Shown here: positions 1 to 8,594 of the stretch, piece by piece | Position numbering within the stretch: position 1 is the stretch's first letter | Layout: every line of letters starts with the position of its first letter | From: Pukyongia salina | GTDB taxonomy: Bacteria; Bacteroidota; Bacteroidia; Flavobacteriales; Flavobacteriaceae | DNA: 64,000 nucleotides | Direction of reading: 5' to 3' | Assembly (NCBI RefSeq): GCF_002966125.1 | Contig: NZ_CP027062.1 | Coordinates: 1,054,001-1,118,000 of the forward strand | The notes under the pieces: generated by a model | What the model was told of the DNA's origin: nothing | Database searches by the model: none | Seen by the model: only the letters and a program-made list of their open reading frames with translations | Made by a program: the position numbers and the translations under genes

Positions 1-660
1 GATCCTTATTCCTTCCGAAGCTGCCTCTTCGGCGATCTCGGAAAGGTTACCTTCGTGGTCCTCTCCATCGGAAATTATAAATAAAACCCGGTTGGTCTGC
101 TCCTCATCATCGTAATAGGTCTTAGCCATGGCAATGGCTTCGGTGATAGCGGTCCCCTGAGAGGACACCATATCGGTGTTCATGCCGTTCAGAAACAATT
201 TTGCCGAAGAGAAATCGGTAGTGATGGGAACCTGTGGAAACGCACTTCCTGCATAACCAATAATCCCAATCCGATCCCCTGCCAGACTATTAATGATCTG
301 TGTCACTAACTGCTTGGATTTCTCCAGCCTGTTAGGCGCAATATCTTCAGCAAGCATACTCTTTGAAACATCAAGGGCAAAAACCACATCCACACCTTCA
401 CGTTTCACTGTTTCAAGTTTCGTGCCTATTTTTGGGTTAACCAGGGCAAAAGAAAGAGCAGCCAGAGCCAGACAAAACACAGATATTTTTAATATCGATT
501 TAAACGTTGACCTGTCCGGGCTTAGTTTCCGAAGCAAATTACTATCTGCAAATTTCTTCTGTGTGCGATGTTTCCAAAACAGTACCAACAGGAACAGCAC
601 GGCCACCACCGGGATGGCGAACAGCAGATAAAAATATATGGGTTCCTCTAATTGATACAT
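1..660 (-). CDS. batB: BatB-like von Willebrand factor A membrane protein (partial, C-terminus outside window)
   Basis: I translated this from the ATG complement at 658-660; the frame stays open to the left edge (220 codons), so the C-terminus is missing. An N-terminal membrane segment (about residues 8-28) and a second one (about 56-76) come before a VWA domain with the metal-site motif DVSKS at about 97-101. This two-helix-plus-VWA layout is typical of BatA/BatB of the Bacteroides aerotolerance operon, which are thought to form an envelope complex. It starts 18 bp after batA ends, so it is almost certainly co-transcribed. Calling it BatB rather than a second BatA rests on gene order. BatC (TPR) and the true BatD would be expected beyond the left edge. 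Confidence 0.88.
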   Translation of the reverse strand, partial: MYQLEEPIYFYLLFAIPVVAVLFLLVLFWKHRTQKKFADSNLLRKLSPDRSTFKSILKISVFCLALAALSFALVNPKIGTKLETVKREGVDVVFALDVSKSMLAEDIAPNRLEKSKQLVTQIINSLAGDRIGIIGYAGSAFPQVPITTDFSSAKLFLNGMNTDMVSSQGTAITEAIAMAKTYYDDEEQTNRVLFIISDGEDHEGNLSEIAEEAASEGIRI

Positions 661-678
661 AGTTGTTAACTCTTTGTT

Positions 679-1680
679 TTAAATAAAACTTCTAAATATT
701 GTAAATCTCAATAAAAACTCCAATCCTAGTAATACCAAGGCCAGCAGCACCAGAGGCCGAAATTTTTCTTCGTAATTGGTATATTTGAATTCTTCAATAT
801 CTGTCTTCTCAAGCTTGTTTATCTCGTCATAGATCTCATTGAGTTTGGTGGTACTTGTAGCCCTGAAATATTGCCCCCCGGTCGTTGCGGCAATCTCTTT
901 TAACAGCTCCTCGTCGATCTCTACCTGTATGCTGCCGTACTGAAAACTTCCATCTGGCCTGATCCCAATTGGAGACTGTGCCATGCCGTTGGTTCCCAGA
1001 CCGATCGTATACACTTTGATTCCAAATTCTACTGCCAATTCGCTGGCAATCTTCGGGTCGATAAATCCGGTGTTGTTCACACCATCGGTTAACAAGATGA
1101 TAACTTTGCTTTTCGCCCTACTTTCCTTTAGCCTGTTAACCGCTGTTGCCAGACCCATCCCTATAGCGGTCCCGGGATCGATAACAGTGTTATATCGCAG
1201 GCTTTTTAAAGACGAAAGAACAATACTCTTGTCGCTGGTTAGTGGTGTTTTTGTATAACTTTCACCAGCATATTCCACCAAGCCAATCCTATCGTTAGGC
1301 CGGGCGTTTATAAAACGTGCAGCAACAGTTTTTAAGGCTTCCAACCTGCTAGGCCTTAGATCGCGGGCCAGCATACTTGCCGAAACGTCTATTGCCATTA
1401 CTATATCGATCCCTTTCGTAGTTTTAATTCGCGTAGACTCGTCCACGGTTCGAGGTCTGGCCAGTGCCACAATGATCGCGGCCAAAGCCAATAATCTAAG
1501 TACAAATAAAAACGGACGCAGCTTGGACAGCCAGTTCTTACTGGTCTTAAATCCCTTTAAACTTGAAATAGACAAGCTAGCAGTTTGCCGATGGCGTTTC
1601 CAGATATACCAAACAACAAGGAGAGGCAGCAATAATAGCAGCCAGAAAAACTCGGGATTTACATATTCAAATCTGTTCAT
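679..1680 (-). CDS. batA: BatA-like von Willebrand factor A membrane protein
   Basis: A protein of about 333 residues with an N-terminal helix (about 10-28), a second helix (about 57-75), a VWA domain with MIDAS motif DVSAS at about 97-101 and the later TDG motif, and a C-terminal membrane helix. This is the BatA architecture: a periplasmic VWA domain held to the inner membrane at both ends. I use the ATG at 1680; a GTG one codon upstream is possible. The ATG overlaps the upstream stop as TGATG, which suggests translational coupling. In the family, BatA works with MoxR-type ATPases and other VWA proteins; its biochemical role is not settled. Confidence 0.9.
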   Translation of the reverse strand: MNRFEYVNPEFFWLLLLLPLLVVWYIWKRHRQTASLSISSLKGFKTSKNWLSKLRPFLFVLRLLALAAIIVALARPRTVDESTRIKTTKGIDIVMAIDVSASMLARDLRPSRLEALKTVAARFINARPNDRIGLVEYAGESYTKTPLTSDKSIVLSSLKSLRYNTVIDPGTAIGMGLATAVNRLKESRAKSKVIILLTDGVNNTGFIDPKIASELAVEFGIKVYTIGLGTNGMAQSPIGIRPDGSFQYGSIQVEIDEELLKEIAATTGGQYFRATSTTKLNEIYDEINKLEKTDIEEFKYTNYEEKFRPLVLLALVLLGLEFLLRFTIFRSFI

Positions 1681-3341
1681 CACTTCGTCGCTTGTTGTGC
1701 GGGTTGTTGTACTTCCAGTTCTATAGAATTACGAATCCTATCCACCAGCTGTTCGGCGTATGGATCGGAGTCCAGGGAAGCGATTATCACCTGTTGTAGG
1801 GCTCCTTTCTGCCCAAACACCAGCATTTCATAGTTCTGGGTATCGTTTCCTTTCACAAATGGGTTATCGCTTTCAAAGCTTCCGTAGGCTTTTAAGCCTT
1901 TTATTCCTTTTTCGGTTTCAAAGCTTTCGGTTTTAACAACCATATTCTTAGCTCCCTGTGCTTCGAAAGCTGCAAGGGAAGATTCGAGAATCTTTTCAAG
2001 ATCACCTTCCAGCGGTTGCTTGTACAAGGTGGTGTTCACCACTATATAGAAACGATCCACAAGGCTGCCGTACACGAAAAGTGAGTTATTCTCAATTTCC
2101 TGTTTCGTTGCTTCCGGTAAATTGAGTTCTTTCCGTTTTAGCACAACAGGAGTTTCCATGATCACAGCCGGCACTCCATATTCACTTCGGTACCATTGTC
2201 CTTCCACCAGATCCTTGGTAGGGTGGCCAATGATATTATCCTTTAAATAATCCCATCCGTAAGTATAAGAAAGTATTCCCCCGGCTATAATAATAGTTGC
2301 CACGCCTATTGCCCCACCATATATGATGCGTTTTGTTCTTCTCTTCCTTCGTTGTTCCTGGGCATAGAGTTCGTTCATCAGCAATTCTTCTTCGGTAGGC
2401 TCTGGTACCACTTCATGAGTTTCGGTAATGATCTCCTCGACGGCATTTCTGTCTGTTGACGCCTGCAACTGATCAATTTCCATTTTGGCAAATTTTACAA
2501 GATCTGCACGCTTCAAAATTGAATTAAGTTTGGCAATAGTTTCAGAGTCGAACTCAAAGTGTCCCGCATCCTTGTGCAGCTGAAGTCGTTCTATTAATTC
2601 GTCGGTAGTGCTTTCCAGTGCTGTATCATCTATTTCCCTGTCCAGGTATCGTTTTACGATCTCTGTAAGCTGAGAATAGTAGTCTTTAGAACGTCTGCTC
2701 TTTAATAAATTGGATGCATCCAGTTTTTGAAGCGAAGCTAATGCCTCTTCGTAAGGTGGCAATTGTTCTTCTCTTGCTTCTCTTTGTTTTTTTCTTCTGA
2801 AAAGATACCAGCCTACTCCCACGATCAATAGTAATGGAACGAGCCAATACAGTAATTTCAGAAAATTAAAAGGAGACGATCCAACCTCAATAAAAGGTTT
2901 GATCTCGTACATCTTCTGTTTGGTGGTATCTACCGGGACATCGGCCACTTCTATCATGATAGAATCTGTACTAAATACTCGTTCGTTGATCACGATCTTC
3001 TGGGGTGGAATAGTATAAGAGCCGGAGTCGAATTGTGTAAGGCCATACTTCTTGATCAATCTATATTTAGCCTGCTCGAAGGTGGTGTCCACCTTATAGG
3101 ATTCGATCATTTCAAGCGGCAGAAACGACTGTCCTTCCGGAAACAACACCAGATCTGTACTATCTGCAACCACCTCGACAGTATACTTGATCTCTTCTCC
3201 TATACGAATATTTGTAGTATCTACCCCGGAGGTTAGCTGGGCCTGAGCGGTAAAGCCAACCAAAAAACATGTAGCTATAACCGCGTACCTCGCATTATGG
3301 AGGAAAAGTTCAAGTAGGTTATATGTTGTCTTTCTGTTCAT
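1680..3341 (-). CDS. BatD-like envelope protein with two membrane helices
   Basis: About 553 residues from the ATG at 3341; a GTG five codons upstream would overlap the DUF58 gene, so I prefer the ATG 7 bp after it. A signal peptide ending near AQAQ is followed by a beta-rich extracytoplasmic domain of BatD/oxygen-tolerance type. A membrane helix comes next (about residues 164-182), then a charged cytoplasmic helical region, a second helix (about 340-360), and a C-terminal domain of unknown function. Its place between DUF58 and batA matches the usual Bat operon order in flavobacteria. The function is inferred from position; the C-terminal 190 residues resemble nothing I can name. Confidence 0.75.
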   Translation of the reverse strand: MNRKTTYNLLELFLHNARYAVIATCFLVGFTAQAQLTSGVDTTNIRIGEEIKYTVEVVADSTDLVLFPEGQSFLPLEMIESYKVDTTFEQAKYRLIKKYGLTQFDSGSYTIPPQKIVINERVFSTDSIMIEVADVPVDTTKQKMYEIKPFIEVGSSPFNFLKLLYWLVPLLLIVGVGWYLFRRKKQREAREEQLPPYEEALASLQKLDASNLLKSRRSKDYYSQLTEIVKRYLDREIDDTALESTTDELIERLQLHKDAGHFEFDSETIAKLNSILKRADLVKFAKMEIDQLQASTDRNAVEEIITETHEVVPEPTEEELLMNELYAQEQRRKRRTKRIIYGGAIGVATIIIAGGILSYTYGWDYLKDNIIGHPTKDLVEGQWYRSEYGVPAVIMETPVVLKRKELNLPEATKQEIENNSLFVYGSLVDRFYIVVNTTLYKQPLEGDLEKILESSLAAFEAQGAKNMVVKTESFETEKGIKGLKAYGSFESDNPFVKGNDTQNYEMLVFGQKGALQQVIIASLDSDPYAEQLVDRIRNSIELEVQQPAQQATK

Positions 3342-3348
3342 GGTCCTT

Positions 3349-4215
3349 CTAAGCACGTCTTTTAAAATATCCCAATAGTTTTTTTACATAGCTTTCGTCG
3401 ACCCGGCAACTAATGGCACCTGCGCCACTTTTAGTAAACGCATCCTGAAAATAATCCACTCGCTCCCTATAATAACGATGGTAATTCATTCTAACAGCTT
3501 TCGAGCCTGTGTTTACCAGTAAGTTCTCCCCGGTTTCTTCGTCCTGCATTTCTACTACCCCCAAATTTGGGATCTCTTCCTCCCTGGGATCGAACACCCG
3601 TATACCAGTTACATCATGCTTCTTAGCCACGATCTTCAAGGTGTCGCGATAATCATGTGTGATGAAATCGGATAAGACAAAGACGATCGCCTTTTTCTTC
3701 ATCACATTGGTAAGGTATTTTAATGCCTGTGCTACATCGGTCTTTTTGCTTTGAGGGCGGAATTCGATCAATTCCCTGATTATTCGGAGCACGTGCGACT
3801 TTCCTTTCTTGGGAGGTATAAACAGTTCGATCTCGTCTGAAAAAAGGATAAGCCCCGTTTTATCATTATTCTGCATAGCCGAAAAAGCAAGTGTAGCAGC
3901 TATTTCGGTTACTACTTCATTTTTAAACTGACTTTGGGTTCCGAAGAATTCTGAACCACTTACGTCTACAACAAGCATTAAGGTTAATTCGCGCTCCTCT
4001 TCGAACACTTTTATAAAAGGCTCATTGTAGCGGGCCGTAACGTTCCAATCGATATTCCTAACGTCATCTCCAAACTGGTATTGACGCACCTCGCTGAAGG
4101 TCATACCTCTTCCTTTAAAAGTACTATGGTACTCTCCCCCGAACACGTGGTCGCTCAACCTACGGGTTTTGATCTCGATCTTACGTACTTTCTTGAGAAG
4201 TTCTTTCGTATCCAT
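3349..4215 (-). CDS. DUF58 domain-containing protein
   Basis: A soluble protein of 288 residues. The early motif region with RRL and FGGEYHS, followed by the GDDVRNIDWNVTAR block (about residues 49-62), is the DUF58 signature. It is followed by a VWA-like fold with DVSGS at about 95-99 as a metal-site motif. DUF58 proteins almost always sit next to MoxR ATPases and are thought to be their substrates or adaptors. Here it lies 88 bp downstream of moxR and 7 bp upstream of the BatD-like gene. No membrane segment is visible, so it should be cytoplasmic. Confidence 0.92.
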   Translation of the reverse strand: MDTKELLKKVRKIEIKTRRLSDHVFGGEYHSTFKGRGMTFSEVRQYQFGDDVRNIDWNVTARYNEPFIKVFEEERELTLMLVVDVSGSEFFGTQSQFKNEVVTEIAATLAFSAMQNNDKTGLILFSDEIELFIPPKKGKSHVLRIIRELIEFRPQSKKTDVAQALKYLTNVMKKKAIVFVLSDFITHDYRDTLKIVAKKHDVTGIRVFDPREEEIPNLGVVEMQDEETGENLLVNTGSKAVRMNYHRYYRERVDYFQDAFTKSGAGAISCRVDESYVKKLLGYFKRRA

Positions 4216-4303
4216 TTTCAGTAAACTTTAAAAAGCTTGCAGTTGTGAATTGTTCTATTCAGCCAGGTTTGTTTCCTTAGGAATATATCGCACTGCGTAC
4301 TGA

Positions 4304-5308
4304 CTACGGTACTTCAATTACGTTGACGATTTTATTTATAAGATCTTCGGAAGTGACATTTTCGGCTTCTGCTTCGTAAGTAACCCCAATTCTGTGTCGA
4401 AGCACATCGTGTACCACGGCTCGAACATCTTCCGGGATTACATAACCCCGCCGTTTAATGAAGGCATAACATTTAGATGCCATTGCAAGGTTTATACTAC
4501 CTCTTGGCGAAGCCCCGAAACCGATCAATGGTTTGATTTCGGATAGGTTATAGTTTTCCGGGTCGCGGGTTGCAAAAATAATGTCTAGTATATATTTTTC
4601 GATCTTTTCGTCCATGTAGACATCTCTAACCGATTTCTGCGCCCTTAAGATCTGGTCGATGGTAACAACCGGGTTGATGGTCTCGAAACCATCTTTCAGA
4701 TTTTGTCTAATGATAAGTTGTTCCTCAGCCAGTTTTGGATAATCGATCACTGTTTTTAGCATAAACCTGTCTACCTGAGCCTCGGGAAGTGGATAAGTTC
4801 CTTCCTGTTCGATCGGGTTTTGGGTTGCCATTACAAGAAATGGCCGGTCCAGTTTAAAGGTATCTTCACCAATGGTCACCTGCTTTTCCTGCATAGCTTC
4901 CAGCAAGGCCGATTGAACTTTAGCCGGAGCCCTGTTGATCTCATCTGCCAACACAAAATTTGCGAAAATAGGACCTTTTTTTATGCTGAAATCGTTAAGC
5001 TTCATATTGTAGATGAGCGTTCCTACCACGTCTGCCGGCAGGAGATCCGGGGTAAACTGTATTCTACTGAAAGAGCCATGAACAGCCTGTGCCAGGGTGT
5101 TTATGGCTAAGGTCTTTGCCAATCCGGGAACACCCTCAAGCAAAATATGTCCCTGCCCCAGTAAACCAATTAGGAGACGTTCCACCATGTGTTTTTGGCC
5201 AACAATCACCTTGTTCATTTCCAGTGTAAGGATATCTACAAAAGCACTTTCCTTTTCAATTTTTTCGTTTAACGCACCAATGTCTAATGCAGTCGTTACT
5301 TCTTCCAT
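4304..5308 (-). CDS. MoxR family AAA+ ATPase
   Basis: A protein of 334 residues. Walker A GVPGLAKT lies at 59-66, Walker B at about 117-122 (LADEIN), and the sensor region reads ATQNP; a C-terminal AAA lid follows. MoxR ATPases act as chaperone-like factors that help mature or activate VWA-domain complexes. This is the first gene of the minus-strand Bat operon (moxR, DUF58, BatD-like, batA, batB). The 170-bp gap to the divergent aldo/keto reductase gene must hold both promoters, but I see no clear TAnnTTTG box for this side. Confidence 0.94.
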   Translation of the reverse strand: MEEVTTALDIGALNEKIEKESAFVDILTLEMNKVIVGQKHMVERLLIGLLGQGHILLEGVPGLAKTLAINTLAQAVHGSFSRIQFTPDLLPADVVGTLIYNMKLNDFSIKKGPIFANFVLADEINRAPAKVQSALLEAMQEKQVTIGEDTFKLDRPFLVMATQNPIEQEGTYPLPEAQVDRFMLKTVIDYPKLAEEQLIIRQNLKDGFETINPVVTIDQILRAQKSVRDVYMDEKIEKYILDIIFATRDPENYNLSEIKPLIGFGASPRGSINLAMASKCYAFIKRRGYVIPEDVRAVVHDVLRHRIGVTYEAEAENVTSEDLINKIVNVIEVP

Positions 5309-5478
5309 TTTAAGTAATTGTTTAACTATATTGAATGTGGTTGATTATGTTCCGCAAATTGCTTATTTATTATGGTTTATCCTGTTAATGATTGGTTAAA
5401 AATATAAGGGATAAAGCCGCTGCAGTCTTTTAATTGTTAGGCTCAATTCATTACCTTTAAAACTTCCAAAAAAAAACT

Positions 5479-6348
5479 ATGGCCGTAAAATTTTCACGCA
5501 TCATTCAGGGATGTATGGGTTGGGGAATATGGGGAGTCGATCTTTCGGAAAAAGAAATGACACATCGTATCCATCATTGTATGGAACAGGGAATTACTAG
5601 TTTTGACCATGCCGATATCTATGGCGATTATACTACGGAGGCTTCCTTCGGAAATGCCCTTAGTAACAGCAACGTAAAAAGAGAAGACATTGAAATTATA
5701 TCGAAGTGTGGAATACAGTACGTTGGGAAGACTCGTACAAATGAAATAAAACATTATCAGTACGACGCCAAATACATAGTGTGGAGTGCCGAAAAGTCCA
5801 TTTCAGATCTAAAATGCGACTATCTAGATCTATTGCTGCTACATAGGCCCAGCCCCTTGATGCAACCGGAAGAGATCGCCATAGCGGTGGAAAGATTAAC
5901 AGCCGAAGGAAAGATAAAAGCGTTCGGACTTTCAAATTTCACTCCTTCTCAAACTGCACTAGTCGCGTCCAAAAACGATATTTCTGCCAACCAGATCGAG
6001 TTTTCAATCACTGCCAACGAAGCGATGTGGAATGGCAGCCTGGATGATATGATGCTTAAGGGGATTACCCCAATGTGCTGGAGCCCCCTTGGATCTGTCT
6101 TCAGAGAAGAAACCGATCAGACAATACGAATACATAAGGAATTGGACGAATTAACTAAAAAATACAACGCTACTAAAGATCAGCTACTTCTTGCCTGGAT
6201 ACTGAAGCATCCTTCGGGCATTCATCCGGTGATAGGCACTTCAAATCCCGAAAGGATCACACTTGCCGCCGCAGCGGCAGAGATCGAACTTTCGGAAGTA
6301 GATTGGTTTAAACTACTGGTAGCAAGCAGAGGTGAAAAAGTGCCTTAG
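5479..6348 (+). CDS. Aldo/keto reductase (YdhF-like)
   Basis: A protein of 289 residues with the (beta/alpha)8 aldo/keto reductase signatures: FDHADIYGDY with the catalytic Asp and Tyr (about residues 38-47), a Lys in ISKCG, and LLLLHRP with the catalytic His. The C-terminal part has the NADPH-binding G(T)SNPERI stretch. The length and motifs suit the YdhF-type oxidoreductases, NADPH-dependent carbonyl reductases with unknown natural substrate. The gene stands alone, divergent from moxR, and its stop overlaps that of the convergent gene by 4 bp (TTAG). Confidence 0.9.
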   Translation: MAVKFSRIIQGCMGWGIWGVDLSEKEMTHRIHHCMEQGITSFDHADIYGDYTTEASFGNALSNSNVKREDIEIISKCGIQYVGKTRTNEIKHYQYDAKYIVWSAEKSISDLKCDYLDLLLLHRPSPLMQPEEIAIAVERLTAEGKIKAFGLSNFTPSQTALVASKNDISANQIEFSITANEAMWNGSLDDMMLKGITPMCWSPLGSVFREETDQTIRIHKELDELTKKYNATKDQLLLAWILKHPSGIHPVIGTSNPERITLAAAAAEIELSEVDWFKLLVASRGEKVP

Positions 6349-6734
6349 TACATTGTCATATCTATCGTACCCAATGCGGTAACCTCACCTTTTCTTATCA
6401 TCACATCCTCTATCTGAGAGATTTGTACTGTACCGTTTTTGGTGGCTGAAATGATCACATTGTAAACCCCGTCATCGAATCCATTGATAAAGAATTCCCC
6501 TTTTTCGCTCACGGTTCCTTTTAGTGTGGAAGAATCATTGGATGCACAAATAGTAACAGTTGCTTCCGGGGCAATTACAGCGCCAAGGATAGCGCCATCG
6601 GTAGGTATGGCATCCTTTGTTACCAATACGGAATTGGCTTCGGTCTTTTCCATATTCTTGTTAGGTATTCCCAATAGTATAAAGCCCAATATCAAGATAG
6701 GCAAGCTGATCAATGTCCAAATCTTCCAGTTCAT
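6345..6734 (-). CDS. Small membrane-anchored protein with carboxypeptidase-regulatory-like domain
   Basis: A protein of 129 residues. Residues 6-24 form one hydrophobic helix with no lipobox, so it is probably an N-terminal anchor. The rest is a single transthyretin-like beta sandwich (GAVIAPEATVTIC, then ING-FDDGVYNVIISA), as in carboxypeptidase regulatory-like domains. The same kind of domain ends the DUF4382 lipoprotein encoded just upstream, suggesting shared envelope-associated roles. The start ATG at 6734 is the only sensible one. The precise function is unknown. Confidence 0.7.
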   Translation of the reverse strand: MNWKIWTLISLPILILGFILLGIPNKNMEKTEANSVLVTKDAIPTDGAILGAVIAPEATVTICASNDSSTLKGTVSEKGEFFINGFDDGVYNVIISATKNGTVQISQIEDVMIRKGEVTALGTIDMTMY

Positions 6735-6847
6735 AATATATTCGATTTCTTACTTAAATATACATTCCGAAAGGAAGATAAAGCACTCAGTTAACAATGA
6801 TTAACGCGCTCTTTAACCTGCATTTAACACATAGAAAATACGCTAAA

Positions 6848-6871
6848 AAAAAAGCAGACCTTTCGGCCTGC
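6848..6871 (-). terminator. Rho-independent terminator of the DUF4382 gene
   Basis: On the minus strand, GCAGGCC-GAAA-GGTCTGC forms a 7-bp stem (one G-U pair) with a GAAA loop and is followed by a run of nine T. It lies about 20 bp past the stop of the DUF4382 gene. Confidence 0.9.
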
Positions 6872-6893
6872 CGTTATTCAACTAACCAATATA

Positions 6894-7688
6894 TTATTGC
6901 ATGGTGACTGTCTCGATCGTAGTCACCGATCCCACGTTTACCTCTACGTTGGGAATAACTACCGGTGGTAAATTCAACGACGCATCTGCTTCTACCGTTA
7001 ATTGGTAGCTTCCTTCCGGAACACCGCTTAACATAAATATACCTTCAGAGTTGGTATACGAGCTAACTTCGGTTGTACCATTGCTGGCTGTAACCATCGA
7101 TTGAATTCCTGCTGGAAGAACCATCCCGGTTACAGCACCCGATTCGGCCGCGGTAGTAGCTCGAATTACCGGGTTCAGGCTAAAATTTCCATTTCCCTGT
7201 GCCACTACAGATGCGTCCACGTCGAAATCCAGGATGAACTCGTAAAACACTCCTGTTTCCAGGGTTTGATTTACGTTCACCTTTAACCCGGTTTGCTGGG
7301 CACTAGGTGTGCTTAGTGGATAGGTCTGCCCATCCACAACAATAGTGTTTTGGTCTCCAAGGACAAGACGGATCTGGCTAATATTACCAGCATCGATCTC
7401 GTTGTCCACAAGCAATACCGAAGCACCTCCTGTGAGTTCCAGCAAGTTGTAGACACCTGCATTGATCGTCCCTATGGATACTTCGGATTCGTTTCCACTG
7501 TATTTCACCAAAACATCCTCAACATCTACGTACACAGCTTCATAGTCTCCGGGCGCATCAACCAGTTTAACAGATACCCGGGAAGATGTTTCGCCGGTCG
7601 AGTTGTTTGAATCGTCATTACTGCACGACGCCACACCTATTACAAGGAGTAACGAAAGGCATATTCGAAAAAATTTGTTGTTGCTCAT
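6894..7688 (-). CDS. DUF4382 lipoprotein with C-terminal carboxypeptidase-regulatory-like domain
   Basis: A protein of 264 residues. A lipoprotein signal ends in GVASC-S with Cys at about 22. DUF4382 follows (residues about 37-175), recognised by VKLVDAPGDYEAVYVDVEDV and the later FEFILDFD-like strand. A transthyretin-like domain (about 180-262) makes up the C-terminus. DUF4382 proteins are common Bacteroidota surface or periplasmic lipoproteins with no fixed biochemical role. The gene is monocistronic by sequence: a promoter-like element lies upstream and a strong terminator downstream. Confidence 0.88.
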   Translation of the reverse strand: MSNNKFFRICLSLLLVIGVASCSNDDSNNSTGETSSRVSVKLVDAPGDYEAVYVDVEDVLVKYSGNESEVSIGTINAGVYNLLELTGGASVLLVDNEIDAGNISQIRLVLGDQNTIVVDGQTYPLSTPSAQQTGLKVNVNQTLETGVFYEFILDFDVDASVVAQGNGNFSLNPVIRATTAAESGAVTGMVLPAGIQSMVTASNGTTEVSSYTNSEGIFMLSGVPEGSYQLTVEADASLNLPPVVIPNVEVNVGSVTTIETVTMQ

Positions 7689-7721
7689 AATTACAATTTT
7701 TTAAATTTAGGTTTGTGTCAT

Positions 7722-7753
7722 CAAACATAAAAATTGTACTTTTCTCTCACCAA
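7722..7753 (-). promoter_or_regulatory. Candidate Bacteroidota-type promoter for the DUF4382 gene
   Basis: Reading the minus strand, TTG (complement of 7751-7753) is followed after 21 bp by TATGTTTG (complement of 7722-7729), an exact match to the TAnnTTTG -7 consensus. The box ends 33 bp before the ATG. Confidence 0.55.
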
Positions 7754-7834
7754 GCACTTAACAATCCTTAACAACGAAATGGGTGAGTATTAACTCAATT
7801 TTTAAAATTCGTTTAGGCCCTTTCACATGATTTT

Positions 7835-8593
7835 ATGAAAAAATACACTGCCCTCATCACCGGAGCAACCTCCGGCATCGGAATGGCAACCGCCAGATTA
7901 TTCGCCGCCAACGGAGTGAACCTGGTGATCTGTGGCCGAAGGGTTGACAGGCTGGAGGCATTGAAAGAAGAACTTTCGGAGCGCGTTTGTGTACATTCGT
8001 TGGTTTTTGACGTTCGGAACAAGGAGCTCGTATTTAAAAGCATAGGCGGTCTGCCCAAAGACTTTTCAGAAATAAATATCCTTATCAATAATGCAGGCAA
8101 TGCGCACGGGCTGGACCCCATCCACAAAGGAAGTACAGACGATTGGGACGCCATGCTGGACATCAATGTGAAAGGGTTATTATATGTTTCGAAAGCAGTA
8201 CTGCCCGGGATGCTGGAAAGAGGTAGCGGACACATTATTAATATAGGTTCTACCGCCGGCAAGGAAGTTTACCCAAATGGAAACGTTTATTGCGCCAGTA
8301 AACATGCCGTAGAGGCTATTAACCAGGGAATGCGTTTAGATCTTAATGGAAAAGGAATAAAGGTTGCAGCCATTAATCCAGGCATGGTAGAAACAGAGTT
8401 CAGCCAGGTGCGTTTTAAAGGCGACAAGGACCGGGCCGCCAATGTTTATAAAGGCTTTACTCCATTATCTCCTGAAGATATTGCGGACATAATTTGGTTT
8501 GCCGTTACCCGGCCACCTCATGTTAATATAGCCGATCTAACCGTGATGAGCCTGGATCAGGCATCGAGTACTGTTGTGAATAAATCAAAATGA
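7835..8593 (+). CDS. SDR family NAD(P)-dependent oxidoreductase (YdfG-like)
   Basis: A protein of 252 residues with a classical short-chain dehydrogenase pattern: TGATSGIG cofactor motif (about residues 9-16), the NNAG motif (about 86-89), a catalytic Ser in INIGSTAG and YCASK (about 151-155) with the catalytic Tyr and Lys. The CGRR after strand two suggests NADP(H) preference. The closest known type is the YdfG/serine-3-dehydrogenase group, which oxidises 3-hydroxy acids. It is followed after a few bases by the AT-rich flank of the four-helix-bundle element. Confidence 0.9.
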   Translation: MKKYTALITGATSGIGMATARLFAANGVNLVICGRRVDRLEALKEELSERVCVHSLVFDVRNKELVFKSIGGLPKDFSEINILINNAGNAHGLDPIHKGSTDDWDAMLDINVKGLLYVSKAVLPGMLERGSGHIINIGSTAGKEVYPNGNVYCASKHAVEAINQGMRLDLNGKGIKVAAINPGMVETEFSQVRFKGDKDRAANVYKGFTPLSPEDIADIIWFAVTRPPHVNIADLTVMSLDQASSTVVNKSK

Positions 8594-8594
8594 A

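Noticed and set aside
7813-8262. Minus-strand ORF of 149 codons opposite the SDR gene
   Set aside because: Ser/Leu/Pro-rich shadow of a well-supported SDR coding sequence with full motifs on the plus strand.
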